Source of the DNA: Flavobacterium aeripolare
Lineage (GTDB): Bacteria > Bacteroidota > Bacteroidia > Flavobacteriales > Flavobacteriaceae
DNA length: 64,000 bases
Direction: 5' to 3'
Assembly (NCBI RefSeq): GCF_013294025.1
Contig: NZ_JABSNL010000009.1
Span: forward strand, 62,001 to 126,000
This document shows, piece by piece, positions 24,202-32,246 of this stretch. Positions within the stretch are counted from its first letter, which is position 1. Every line of letters starts with the position of its first letter. The notes under the pieces were generated by a model that was given only the letters and a program-made list of their open reading frames with translations, was not told the origin of the DNA and ran no database searches. The position numbers and the translations under genes were made by a program.

Positions 24202-26313
24202 ATGGAAACGATATCTATTTATTTATTGAAGTGTAGCGGGTTGCTAGCACTCTTCTTTATTAGCTATTATGGCTTATTACGAAAAGAGACTTTTTTTAAC
24301 AGTAACCGCTGGTTTTTACTATCAGGGCTTTTGACTTCGGCAGTTTTGCCTTTACTGGTGTACACAAAAGTGATTTGGGTCGCCCCTAAAACGTCTAATT
24401 TTGATTATACCACAATCCCACTTACTACTATGGTGGAACAAAAAAGCATTTGGGATTACATGCCGCTTATAGCACTACTACTTTATGGTATTGTTATAAC
24501 ATTATTAGCAGCTAAACTGCTGTATGATTTTTACAGTTTGCAGCAACTTTTAAAAGGAAAAGTTAGCCGTTACCAAGCAGATTATAGATTGGTTGACACT
24601 AAAGAAAACCTAGCTCCTTTTTCGTTTTTCAAGACTATTGTTTACAACTCTGAACTATATAATGCAAGCGAACTTGAAAATATCCTTGAGCATGAAAAGG
24701 TACACAGCGATCAAAACCACACCATTGATGTACTGATTGCTAGAGTGTTTTGCATCATTTTTTGGTTCAATCCATTTATATGGTTGTATAAAAAAGCCAT
24801 TCTGCAAAATTTAGAATTCATTGCTGACAGCGAGGCTACTAAAAAACTAACCGACAAAAAAGCATACCAAATAACGCTTTTAAAAATAACAACGCAAGAG
24901 AATTGTGTTGCCATTACCAATCATTTTTATCAATCATTAATCAAAAAACGAATCGTTATGTTAAACAAAAATCAATCTAGAAAAAGGAACTCGTGGAAGT
25001 ATGCTGCCGTATTGCCTGCACTTGGTGCATTTGTGTTGTTGTTCCAAATAAATGTCGTTGCTCAAGAGCAGCCGCAAGAGGTCAAAGAGGCATCAGTGAT
25101 GGACAATTCAGACTTTAAAATGGCGCTTCATGTAACCGCATTGAGTACGGAGAAAGAACTAAATAGCGAGAAAGAATATTTTGAGAAAGAATATGATCTA
25201 GTAATGCGATTTTCAGGAATTAAAACCAATTCAAACAATGAAATTACAGCTATTAATGTTGCCTTAAAAGACAACAAAGGAACAGAGAAAGAGCATCATA
25301 TTGAAGGAAATAAAGCGATCGACCCTTTCAATATTTATTTTGAAAGAAAGAATGGCGTTTTAACTGACTTTGGATTTGCTAAGCCAGATAGCGATCAATT
25401 AGCGAGAGTAACCAAATCTCAAAATAATTCAGGTTTAAATATTACAAAAGCAGAAAGTTTCTACACCGTAAATGAATATGTAAAAGAAGGCAAATCCTAT
25501 TTAGTCGTAGTGAACGGTATAGCCCAAAGCCCAGATGATCTCATTAAAATTCCTTCTGAAGATGATATCTTATCTTCTAATGTACTTGACCCCATCCAAG
25601 CTGAAAAAAAATATGGTTCGAAAGGTAAAAATGGTGTGATCGAAATTACTACAGGAACTGCGAAAGTATCTACTAAAAAAATGAATAGTGCTAATAACAA
25701 AGTATGGATAAACGGTGAATTAACTGATATTCCTAATGAGAGCAAAGTTATGGTTTTTAACCAAAATCAAGATAAGTCAAAATTAGACTTGGATAAAACA
25801 GATGTGAACAATTTAACCAACAAACAAAAAAGTAAGACCAGTCAAACTATTAAAATAGTAAAGCGAGAAACTGATGGAATACCTGCAGATATTACCTACT
25901 ACATTAATGGAAAAATAGCCACTAAAGCAGAAGTAGATAAAATGGATCCTTCTTTGATTGAAAAAATGGATGTAGATAAGTCTTCAGACAATGGTAAAAG
26001 CATCAAAATCACTACTAAAGATAAAGCGCAGACGAAGAACGCTAATGGGTGGGCTATGCAAATGGAAATAACTGACAGCAGCGATATCATAAAAGGAATT
26101 CAGCAAGATAAAAATATTGATTATAAGAAAGCTATTATAATTATCAATGGTAAATTTAGTGATTTTAAAGCGATAGACAAATTGGACCACAATGATATAC
26201 AGACAGTTGGGCGACAAAGTCCTGCGAATGGGCCAGAAAAAACTAAACAAGCAGCAGTAGCTAAATACGGTGAAAAAGCATTGAACGGCATCATCACTAT
26301 CACGACAAAATAG
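24202..26313 (+). CDS. M56 (BlaR1-like) membrane metallopeptidase sensor with TonB-plug-like repeats
   Basis: A 703-residue sensor protease. Residues 1-290 hold four membrane helices (near 8-25, 35-55, 90-112 and 268-286). A cytoplasmic zinc protease site HEKVH occurs at residues 164-168, with downstream E-F-I-A-D providing the third ligand. The remaining 410 residues are probably periplasmic. They contain two copies of a motif typical of TonB-receptor plug domains: KYGSKGKNGVIEITT near 470-484 and KYGEKALNGIITITTK at the C-terminus. No penicillin-binding sensor domain is seen, unlike BlaR1. It probably cleaves or inactivates the BlaI-like repressor in response to an unknown envelope signal. 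Confidence 0.88.
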   Translation: METISIYLLKCSGLLALFFISYYGLLRKETFFNSNRWFLLSGLLTSAVLPLLVYTKVIWVAPKTSNFDYTTIPLTTMVEQKSIWDYMPLIALLLYGIVITLLAAKLLYDFYSLQQLLKGKVSRYQADYRLVDTKENLAPFSFFKTIVYNSELYNASELENILEHEKVHSDQNHTIDVLIARVFCIIFWFNPFIWLYKKAILQNLEFIADSEATKKLTDKKAYQITLLKITTQENCVAITNHFYQSLIKKRIVMLNKNQSRKRNSWKYAAVLPALGAFVLLFQINVVAQEQPQEVKEASVMDNSDFKMALHVTALSTEKELNSEKEYFEKEYDLVMRFSGIKTNSNNEITAINVALKDNKGTEKEHHIEGNKAIDPFNIYFERKNGVLTDFGFAKPDSDQLARVTKSQNNSGLNITKAESFYTVNEYVKEGKSYLVVVNGIAQSPDDLIKIPSEDDILSSNVLDPIQAEKKYGSKGKNGVIEITTGTAKVSTKKMNSANNKVWINGELTDIPNESKVMVFNQNQDKSKLDLDKTDVNNLTNKQKSKTSQTIKIVKRETDGIPADITYYINGKIATKAEVDKMDPSLIEKMDVDKSSDNGKSIKITTKDKAQTKNANGWAMQMEITDSSDIIKGIQQDKNIDYKKAIIIINGKFSDFKAIDKLDHNDIQTVGRQSPANGPEKTKQAAVAKYGEKALNGIITITTK

Positions 26314-26340
26314 TTCACAAATACAAAACATATTATTTAA

Positions 26341-26371
26341 AAGACGACCATCATCCAAGGTCGTCTTTTTT
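26341..26371 (+). terminator. Rho-independent terminator of the blaI-M56 operon
   Basis: Perfect 9-bp stem AAGACGACC / GGTCGTCTT with a 9-base loop, followed by a T run. Confidence 0.9.
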
Positions 26372-26373
26372 TA

Positions 26374-26381
26374 TATCTTTG
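26374..26381 (+). promoter_or_regulatory. -7 promoter element of the 46-residue ORF
   Basis: TATCTTTG matches TAnnTTTG and lies 15 bases before the ATG at 26397. Confidence 0.5.
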
Positions 26382-26396
26382 TAAAAATAAAATGAT

Positions 26397-26537
26397 ATGT
26401 TTAAAATATTAGCCAAAATCAATAAAGTAATTTTACCGAGCTTTTCAAAGCAACAGCTCGATCTAGCTAAAGCCAGTAAATGGCAAATGGCAATCATTGG
26501 TTTTCGTTACTATGTTACCACACGTGCTTTGAATTAA
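26397..26537 (+). CDS. 46-residue conserved basic small protein
   Basis: An ORF of 47 codons with promoter-like sequence just upstream. The product begins MFKILAKINKVILPSFSKQQ, continues LDLAKASKWQMAIIGFRYYV and ends TTRALN. I recall near-identical 45 to 50 residue ORFs in other Flavobacteriaceae, sometimes auto-labelled SsrA-binding protein because of a spurious transfer; it lacks the SmpB fold. It is amphipathic and basic. Convergent with the apt pseudogene: its stop lies five bases before the pseudogene's last codon. Function unknown. Confidence 0.7.
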   Translation: MFKILAKINKVILPSFSKQQLDLAKASKWQMAIIGFRYYVTTRALN

Positions 26538-26541
26538 TATT

Positions 26542-27045
26542 TCAATGCATTAAAACAGGACAGTCCTTTATTTTTTCTTTTCCTGCGAGAAATTCGATCT
26601 CCATTAAGAAATTGACCTGCATGATTTCGCCTCCCTATTTTTCAACCAATTCACACATCACTTTTGCAGTCCCTCCTGTTGCTAAAACATCATCATGGAT
26701 TAGTACTCGGTCTCCCTTTTTTATTGCATCTGTGTGCATTTATAATGTGTCTGTGCCATATTCAAGAGCATAACTAGCGCTAATTATTTCAGCAGGTCAT
26801 TTATTTGGTGATCTTATAAGCACAAATCCGGCGTTTAATTCCTGAGCAGTCAGCATTCCAAAGAAAACCCCCCTACTCTCTGCTTCTACTACAGCATCAA
26901 TTTTCTCATTTTTTAAGTCGGCTACCAGCAATTTCAAACATTCTAAACGCACTTTAGGGTCATTTAGTAACGGAGTGATGTCTCTTTAGAAAATTACTTT
27001 TTATGGAACGTACTGAATATCACGGATATACTTTTCTATCACCAT
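26542..27045 (-). pseudogene. apt: apt pseudogene (adenine phosphoribosyltransferase), five in-frame stops
   Basis: Reading the minus strand from the ATG at 27045 gives a full-length adenine phosphoribosyltransferase frame of 167 codons with no frameshift. It opens MVIEKYIRDIQ, continues RDITPLLNDPKVRLECLKLL and ESRGVFFGMLTAQELNAGFV, and retains the PRPP-binding loop [14 protein letters not shown]. Internal stops occur at codons 15 (TAA) and 20 (TAA), after RSPNK (TGA), after YGTDTL (TAA) and after CELVEK (TAG). Apt salvages adenine to AMP. Homologues read Lys, Phe, Leu, Gln and Leu at these points, as I remember the family. The enzyme cannot be made in full. Its stop codon lies beside the 46-residue ORF. 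Confidence 0.92.
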
Positions 27046-27073
27046 TTTTTTTAAATTTTATTCATTTTTATGC

Positions 27074-27103
27074 TTGCAGATTACACATTTATCTCTATCT
27101 TTG
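27074..27103 (+). promoter_or_regulatory. Consensus promoter of tRNA-Arg(ACG)
   Basis: TTG at 27074-27076 and TATCTTTG at 27096-27103 with a 19-base spacer, an excellent Bacteroidota housekeeping promoter. Transcription would start near 27110, about 37 bases before the tRNA. Confidence 0.8.
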
Positions 27104-27146
27104 CACCCGCAATCACATCATAATATGTGAGCTGCGAAAAACAAAA

Positions 27147-27220
27147 GGCCTTGTGGCGCAACTGAATAGCGCACTTGATTACGGCTCAAGAGGTTACTGG
27201 TTTGAATCCAGTCAAGGTCA
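27147..27220 (+). tRNA. tRNA-Arg (anticodon ACG), with unusual D- and T-loops
   Basis: Folds as a full cloverleaf. The acceptor stem is GGCCTTG / CAAGGTC (one G-T pair), the D stem GCGC / GCGC, the anticodon stem CTTGA / TCAAG with loop TTACGGC (anticodon ACG at 27181-27183), and the T stem ACTGG / CCAGT. Discriminator A is at 27220; CCA is not encoded. The D-loop has GA instead of the near-universal GG at positions 18-19, and the T-loop reads TTTGAAT instead of TTCGAAT. The two changes would replace the tertiary 19-56 G-C pair with A-U. Promoter and terminator are intact, so it is likely expressed. It would decode CGN arginine codons after A34-to-inosine editing. Confidence 0.85.
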
Positions 27221-27230
27221 CAAATTTGTT

Positions 27231-27263
27231 AAGCCCATTTCTTCGGAAATGGGCTTTTTTTAT
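27231..27263 (+). terminator. Rho-independent terminator of the tRNA-Arg unit
   Basis: Perfect 11-bp stem AAGCCCATTTC / GAAATGGGCTT with a TTCG tetraloop, followed by a T run. Nothing recognisable lies between here and the fur-like gene. Confidence 0.93.
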
Positions 27264-27414
27264 GGAGTGAGGTTAAATACTTATCTTTCAATTCAAGCTA
27301 TATATCGATTCTTCTTAGTTAAGACAATAATCCTCGTTTCCAATATTAAACCTATTTCTATCGCTAAATTTACATAATCTTTTGTATCGAAAGATGTAGA
27401 ACATCATCCACCCC

Positions 27415-27822
27415 CTACTCCACTAAAACATCTTTCATAGCACATGAAGGACAAATACCCGTTACTGTAAAATTGACTTGTTTTACTTGGTAATTACTTG
27501 GTAGTTTAAAAGTAGGCTCTACGTTTTCTAAGCAGGTAACTAACTGGCATACTTCGCAATTAAAATGCACGTGATTGTGAATGTGGTGGTGCTCTGTGTG
27601 GTCAGTATGATGGCAGGCAGCATATTTTACCGTACCTGATGGTGTTACAATTTTGTGAATAACATCCTCAACAGTCAAACGATCTAAAATGCGATAAATC
27701 GTCACTCTGTCACAAGATTCTTGGTTTAGCTCCTGAATTTCAGCATGAGACAAGGCGACTTCTGAATTTTTTAATAATTTGAAAATTGCCGCTTTCGCTG
27801 TAGTGTTTCTAGTATTTTTCAT
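27415..27822 (-). CDS. Fur-family metal-responsive repressor (Zur-like)
   Basis: A 135-residue Fur superfamily regulator. An N-terminal winged helix (residues 1-65) contains RVTIYRILDRLTVEDVIHKI as recognition helix and wing. A histidine-rich segment lies at 70-86 and two CxxC pairs (C89/C92 and C124/C127) form the structural zinc site. The metal-sensing residues cannot be assigned to Fe or Zn with certainty. It is shorter than Fur and resembles Zur-like members. It diverges from a TonB-receptor operon, and two TGCAA-N5-TTGCA dyads lie in the shared promoter region. These suggest zinc-controlled uptake. Confidence 0.88.
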   Translation of the reverse strand: MKNTRNTTAKAAIFKLLKNSEVALSHAEIQELNQESCDRVTIYRILDRLTVEDVIHKIVTPSGTVKYAACHHTDHTEHHHIHNHVHFNCEVCQLVTCLENVEPTFKLPSNYQVKQVNFTVTGICPSCAMKDVLVE

Positions 27823-27839
27823 TTGGATATAAAATTAAA

Positions 27840-27892
27840 CGCAACAAAGTTGCATTTAAGAATAAGATTTATATATTTGCAACATAATTGCA
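27840..27892. promoter_or_regulatory. Two Zur/Fur-type operators
   Basis: Dyads with 5-5-5 geometry lie in the divergent intergenic region: CGCAA-N5-TTGCA at 27840-27854 (one mismatch) and TGCAA-N5-TTGCA at 27878-27892. The second overlaps the end of the -7 box at 27872, so a bound repressor would block the rightward promoter. Confidence 0.65.
27872..27879 (+). promoter_or_regulatory. -7 element of the metal-uptake operon
   Basis: TATATTTG matches TAnnTTTG and abuts the second dyad operator. Confidence 0.6.
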
Positions 27893-27972
27893 TTAAGCAA
27901 AGATACGGTAAAAGTAGTTAGTTAGAAAGCATCACTTACTATCGCCACAAATAAAGTATTGCACTACGATTA

Positions 27973-28320
27973 ATGAAACAGAAAATTGCCATAATTAACT
28001 TTGTACTCTCACTTACAGTATTATTTTCAGTGCTGTGTCAGTCAGTGCATTGTTATGTGCACCAATCTGAAATTAATGTAGAGCAAATCGCAAACCAAGA
28101 ATTGTCAAAAAACAAATCTGAATTAACACACAGTCATACCATTAATTTAAAATGTGCTGCCTGTGATTTTCAGTTTAGCTGCTTCACGGCTTCTGATTTT
28201 TTCTTATTTCAGTTTGTTAAAACAACTACTATCAGCACCATTTATGCAGTGGTCTCAACTCAAAATTTCTCCTTCTTCACCGGAAGTTTCTTCTCTTTAC
28301 GGGCACCACCAACTTTTTAA
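27973..28320 (+). CDS. Small exported Cys/His protein of a metal-uptake operon
   Basis: A 115-residue protein of unknown function. It begins with a signal-peptide-like stretch (IAIINFVLSLTVLFSVLCQS). It carries histidines at 26, 30, 53 and 55 and a C-A-A-C-D motif at 61-65, with a further cysteine at 70. It ends FFSLRAPPTF, a C-terminal pattern I associate with small proteins encoded just before TonB receptors in this phylum. Cys and His placement suggests metal binding. Its stop lies 65 bases before the TonB receptor's ATG. It is controlled by the promoter/operator region at 27840-27892. Confidence 0.75.
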   Translation: MKQKIAIINFVLSLTVLFSVLCQSVHCYVHQSEINVEQIANQELSKNKSELTHSHTINLKCAACDFQFSCFTASDFFLFQFVKTTTISTIYAVVSTQNFSFFTGSFFSLRAPPTF

Positions 28321-28385
28321 AATATTACAAAACAAATCTCCTTACACCAAGGTTGATCGGCTTTTACCTATTTTAAAACGAACAA

Positions 28386-30770
28386 ATGTCAAAGAAAATT
28401 TCGATTTTTTTCTGGCTGATGCTTTTTTGCAATACCATGTATTCGCAACATTCCATCAGTGGAAAAATAACACTACAAGGGCAATCAAATGCCTCAAATA
28501 TCCATGTGCACATTGCTAACAAAACTACGTGAACCGATTTATCGGGTAGCTATGTAATTGACGATTTAGCTCCAGGAAAAACAACTATCTCGACATCCTA
28601 CTTGGGGTATCAAAAAACCGATACAATTGTTGATTTAAAAAGTAACTTGACTCTTGATTTTAATTTGCAAGTCAATACCACTAAATTAAACGAGGTTGTT
28701 GTTCAGGCTAAAGCCAAAACGGATAACAGCTCAAACCCTGCGCAGCTTGTCAACTTACAAACAATAGAAAAATACAGCAATCAATCTCTAGGAGATGTAT
28801 TATCTGAAGTGGCAGGTGTATCTACTCTAAAGACTGGAAACGCAGTCGTAAAACCAATAATTAACGGTTTATATGGCAGTAGAGTCGCCATTTTAAACAA
28901 CAATGTAAAACTGGAGGACCAACAATGGGGATCTGAACACGCACCCAATTTTGACATTAACAGTGCCAATAAAATAACGTTAATTAAAGGAGCTTCGGCT
29001 TTGCAATATGGCGGCGATGCAATAGGTGGATTAGTGTTAATTGAACCTATTAGCAGTAAAAAGGATTCTTTATTTGGTAAAACAATCCTGAACTATGACA
29101 CCAATGGAAAAGGCGGATCGATTAGTTCGAGTATACATAAAGGCAATCGCAACGGATGGAGCTATAACGCACTAACCACCCTTAAATATATGGGTGACAA
29201 AACAGCGCCTGATTATATTTTATCGAATACTGCTAATCGTGGAGCAAGTTTTTCGGGAGATGTTAAATACGACGCTATAAAGTACAATGTGAGCGCATCG
29301 TACAGTTATTACAAATCGGTTATTGGAATTTTGAGCGCTTCCCATACCGGAAATGTGAATGACCTGTACCAATCGATCAACAATAAAATTCCTGCGATTG
29401 TCAATGATTTCTCTTATTCTATTAGTAATCCAAAACAGGATGTAACGCACCACATCGCCAAAATTAATTTTAATTACTATTTCAACGAATCCGCTTTTTT
29501 AGCGGTTCAGTATGCGTATCAATACAACCGAAGGTTGGAATTTGATGTGCGTAGAGCCGAATACAATAATACCGCGGCCTTAGATTTGGATTTAAAAACA
29601 AGCACACTTTCTTTAGATTTCCAAAAGAAAGCACACGACTGGAGTTTAAAAACGGGTGTTATAGTTAGTTTTCAAAACAACTATGCTAATCCTGCAACTG
29701 GCATTCGACCATTGATCCCTAATTATGATAAAATTGATTTAGGTGCCTACGGAATTGCAACTTACCACTTGGCTAATGATTTCACTATTGATGGTGGTTT
29801 GCGATATGACTTTTCAAAAATTGATGCAACTAAGTACTACCAAAAATCACGATGGGAAGAACGCGGTTATGATAGTACATTTCCGGAATTTATAACTGAA
29901 GATTTTGGAACGCAATGGTTGACAAAACCGAGTTTTACTTTTCACAATGTATCCGCAAGTGCTGGAATTCAAAAGAAAACAGCTACTGACTGGCACTTTT
30001 TTGCCAATGCGAGTTTTGCATCAAGAAATCCTAACCCTTCTGAATATTTTAGTGATGGATTGCACCACTCAACAGGAGTAATTGAACTAGGTGATTTGAA
30101 TTTAGAAAAGGAACAGTCAACCAAATTATCGCTAACTATTCGAAAAAAAATCAATCAGTTCTCTATCGAAGTAAACCCGTATATTAATTATATTCAGAAT
30201 TACATTTATCTAAAGCCTGTGGGATTTGAGACTACAATTCGCGGCGCATTTCCAGTCTGGGAATACAAGCAAACAAATGCTAAACTACTTGGCGTAGACC
30301 TTCAAACACAATGGAAAATCAACGATTCATGGCAGCATAGTTTTGCTATGGCGTATGTAAAGGGCGATGATCGCACTGAAAACCAACCTTTAATTGACAT
30401 GCCGCCGCTAAACTTGTACAATAAAATTAGCTTTTCTAAGAAAAAATGGCACGAACTATTACTAGAACTTAAGAGCGAAATCGTAACGAGACAAAATAGG
30501 TTCGCAGATAATAATTTTAGTACTAATATCATCAATAACAATGAATTTCAAGCTGTGATTGTAGATATTAGTACGCCTCCACCCGCTTACCACCTACTCC
30601 ATTTTTATTCAGAGATGAAATTCAACAGCTTTAAAAAAGTGAGTACAACAGTAGCGCTTTCTGTTCAAAATATTATGGATGTTTCGTACCGAGATTACCT
30701 AAACCGTCAGCGCTTTTTTGCTGATGAACTAGGTCGAAGCTTCCAAATCCAACTCAAATTCAATTATTAA
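28386..30770 (+). pseudogene. TonB-dependent receptor with one in-frame nonsense codon
   Basis: The reading frame from the ATG at 28386 is a 794-codon TonB receptor except for a TGA at 28530-28532 (codon 49). Before the stop lies a signal peptide (ISIFFWLMLFCNTMYSQ) and the start of a carboxypeptidase-regulatory-like domain (ISGKITLQGQS). After it the same domain resumes (DLSGSYVIDDLAPGKT). A plug domain follows at about residues 100-230 (VVKPIINGLYGSRVAILNNN, KGASALQYGGDAIGGLVLIEP in part), then a beta-barrel ending FQIQLKFNY with the terminal aromatic. Without the N-terminus an internal start would lack a signal peptide. It is either a recent nonsense pseudogene or read-through; metal uptake is inferred from context. 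Confidence 0.8.
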
Positions 30771-30802
30771 ACTTTATAAACACTAATTTAAATTCAAACA
30801 AA

Positions 30803-31399
30803 ATGAAAACAATGCAAAAATTAAACAAGTTGAAATCGTATGCACTTATCATGGCAACAGTTGTAGCCTTCTCATCATGTAGTAATGATGACAGTACTGA
30901 TGCTCCTGTGAACGAGGAAGAATTAATCACAACGGTAACAGCGATCTACACTCCTGCAAATGGTGGAACTGCAATTACCCTGCAATACAAAGATTTAGAT
31001 GGCGAAGGTGCTAATGCTCCTGTGATTACTGTCTCTGGAAATTTCGAAAAAAATAAAACCTACAATGGTGTGCTTACCTTTAAAAATGAACTAGCTACTC
31101 CTGTGGATGATATTACACTCGAAATCATTGAAGAAGGAGTTGATCACCAAGTATTTTATCAAAAAACCGGAAATTTAAACGCTTTTACTTACGGTACATC
31201 AGCTAGTAACCTTGATGCAAACGGACTGCCTGTAGGTTTACAATCTGTGTTTACAACTACTGATGCCGCTACAGGAACAGTAACAATCACTTTACGTCAC
31301 CAACCAAGTAAATCTGCTAACAATGTTGCAGCTGGAGATATCACCAATGCAGCTGGAAGTACAGATGCTGAAGTTTCGTTTCCTATCACTGTTTTATAA
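30803..31399 (+). CDS. Lipoprotein associated with the TonB receptor
   Basis: A 198-residue protein with a lipoprotein signal: MATVVAFSSCSNDD, lipid cysteine near residue 27, followed by acidic residues. The mature part is beta-rich with repeated Asp/Gly motifs (YKDLDGEGANAP, NFEKNKTYNGVLTF, EIIEEGVDHQVFY). Proteins with this pattern sit directly after TonB receptors in many Flavobacteriaceae as far as I recall, annotated with a generic periplasmic-fold name; the role is unknown. It is 32 bases downstream of the receptor and presumably co-transcribed. It may bind the receptor's ligand at the cell surface. Confidence 0.8.
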   Translation: MKTMQKLNKLKSYALIMATVVAFSSCSNDDSTDAPVNEEELITTVTAIYTPANGGTAITLQYKDLDGEGANAPVITVSGNFEKNKTYNGVLTFKNELATPVDDITLEIIEEGVDHQVFYQKTGNLNAFTYGTSASNLDANGLPVGLQSVFTTTDAATGTVTITLRHQPSKSANNVAAGDITNAAGSTDAEVSFPITVL

Positions 31400-31448
31400 A
31401 TTAACTCTCAAGCAATAAAACAGACTTACTGCTATTGAAAATCTCTTA

Positions 31449-31509
31449 GCGCATTTTAGTAACGGCTATTTGCAGCTCATCCGTGGAATAAGCTGTTACT
31501 AAAAAGCGC
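31449..31509. repeat. 19-bp imperfect inverted repeat downstream of the lipoprotein gene
   Basis: Arms 31449-31467 and 31491-31509 match at 17 of 19 positions around a 23-base loop. No T run follows, so it is not a normal terminator. This gap (31400-31777) holds no gene; the other structures are a GCAACAC / GTGTTGC pair further on and the hairpin at 31736. Confidence 0.6.
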
Positions 31510-31735
31510 ATTTGATAGAAAGCTTTTCAACTAGTATTTTTTGTTTTATCGAATGCACAAACTGCTTCTTGTAACTCAGTGAAAGATTGATACCTAAAAT
31601 CTCTAGCAACGGGAGAATTATTACAAGTAAACCTTTAACCATTTAATACCACGAAGATTAAAATTTCGGCAACACCATACAGTATCGCCCTATTCGGTCA
31701 TGAAAACAGTGTTGCACATTAATCTTTAAAAAGTG

Positions 31736-31762
31736 AGCATGCGGCACATAAAGCCGCGTGCT
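31736..31762. repeat. GC-rich hairpin just before the MerC-like gene
   Basis: AGCATGCGGC and GCCGCGTGCT pair over 10 bp (one G-T) around a 7-base loop, ending 15 bases before the ATG at 31778. Could be a weak terminator or a leader structure. Confidence 0.55.
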
Positions 31763-31777
31763 TATAATAATCCAGCT

Positions 31778-32119
31778 ATGAAAAAACAAGCAACTATCGT
31801 TTTTGATCTTTTAGGAATATCTAGCGCAACCTTGTGCTTAGTACATTGCCTAGTTTTTCCGCTATTAACAGTACTACCACTAAGTTTTACTGGCAACCAT
31901 TATCTTGATCTTTTCTTTGCCTTTATCTCATTCTGTGTAGTCCTGAAAATCATTTTTAGCTCGAGTCCGCTACTGGTAAAAGTGTTGCTTAGTTGCTCTA
32001 TAATTACAGTGATTGTAGGTGTAGTTTTAGAATCATTTCTAGAGGTAAATTCTCCTTTGGTTCTTATAGGAGGATTAGGGATGATCATCGGGCACCTCAT
32101 CAATTATAAATCGCATTAA
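31778..32119 (+). CDS. MerC-domain membrane protein
   Basis: A 113-residue membrane protein with about four helices. The first helix contains S-S-A-T-L-C-L-V-H-C-L-V-F-P, with C20 and C24 flanking a histidine, the MerC-like metal-transport motif. I start at 31778 (MKKQATIVFDLLG); a longer frame from 31733 would run through the hairpin and adds a charged leader. MerC proteins move mercuric ions in classic mer operons, but in Bacteroidota they often sit near zinc regulators and receptors, as here. The second MerC cysteine pair is not evident, so the substrate is open. Confidence 0.82.
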   Translation: MKKQATIVFDLLGISSATLCLVHCLVFPLLTVLPLSFTGNHYLDLFFAFISFCVVLKIIFSSSPLLVKVLLSCSIITVIVGVVLESFLEVNSPLVLIGGLGMIIGHLINYKSH

Positions 32120-32246
32120 AGATTTTACTTTAACCCTTATTTTTTTTTCGAATGAAAAATTGCGATTAATAAAGGTCATTTCGAAAACAAAACATTAATG
32201 CCTCATTCTAGCAGTTTAAAAATTATAAGTAGTATAAAAATTAAAT

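Noticed and set aside
26480..26773. Plus-strand ORF over the apt pseudogene
   Set aside because: It is the antisense of the recognisable apt frame and has no features of its own.
27003..27377. Plus-strand ORF reading through the tRNA-Arg
   Set aside because: Contains the tRNA and its terminator; a coding role is implausible.
28154..28519. Overlapping ORF between the Cys/His protein and the TonB receptor
   Set aside because: Frame-shifted shadow of the Cys/His gene and of the receptor's signal peptide region.
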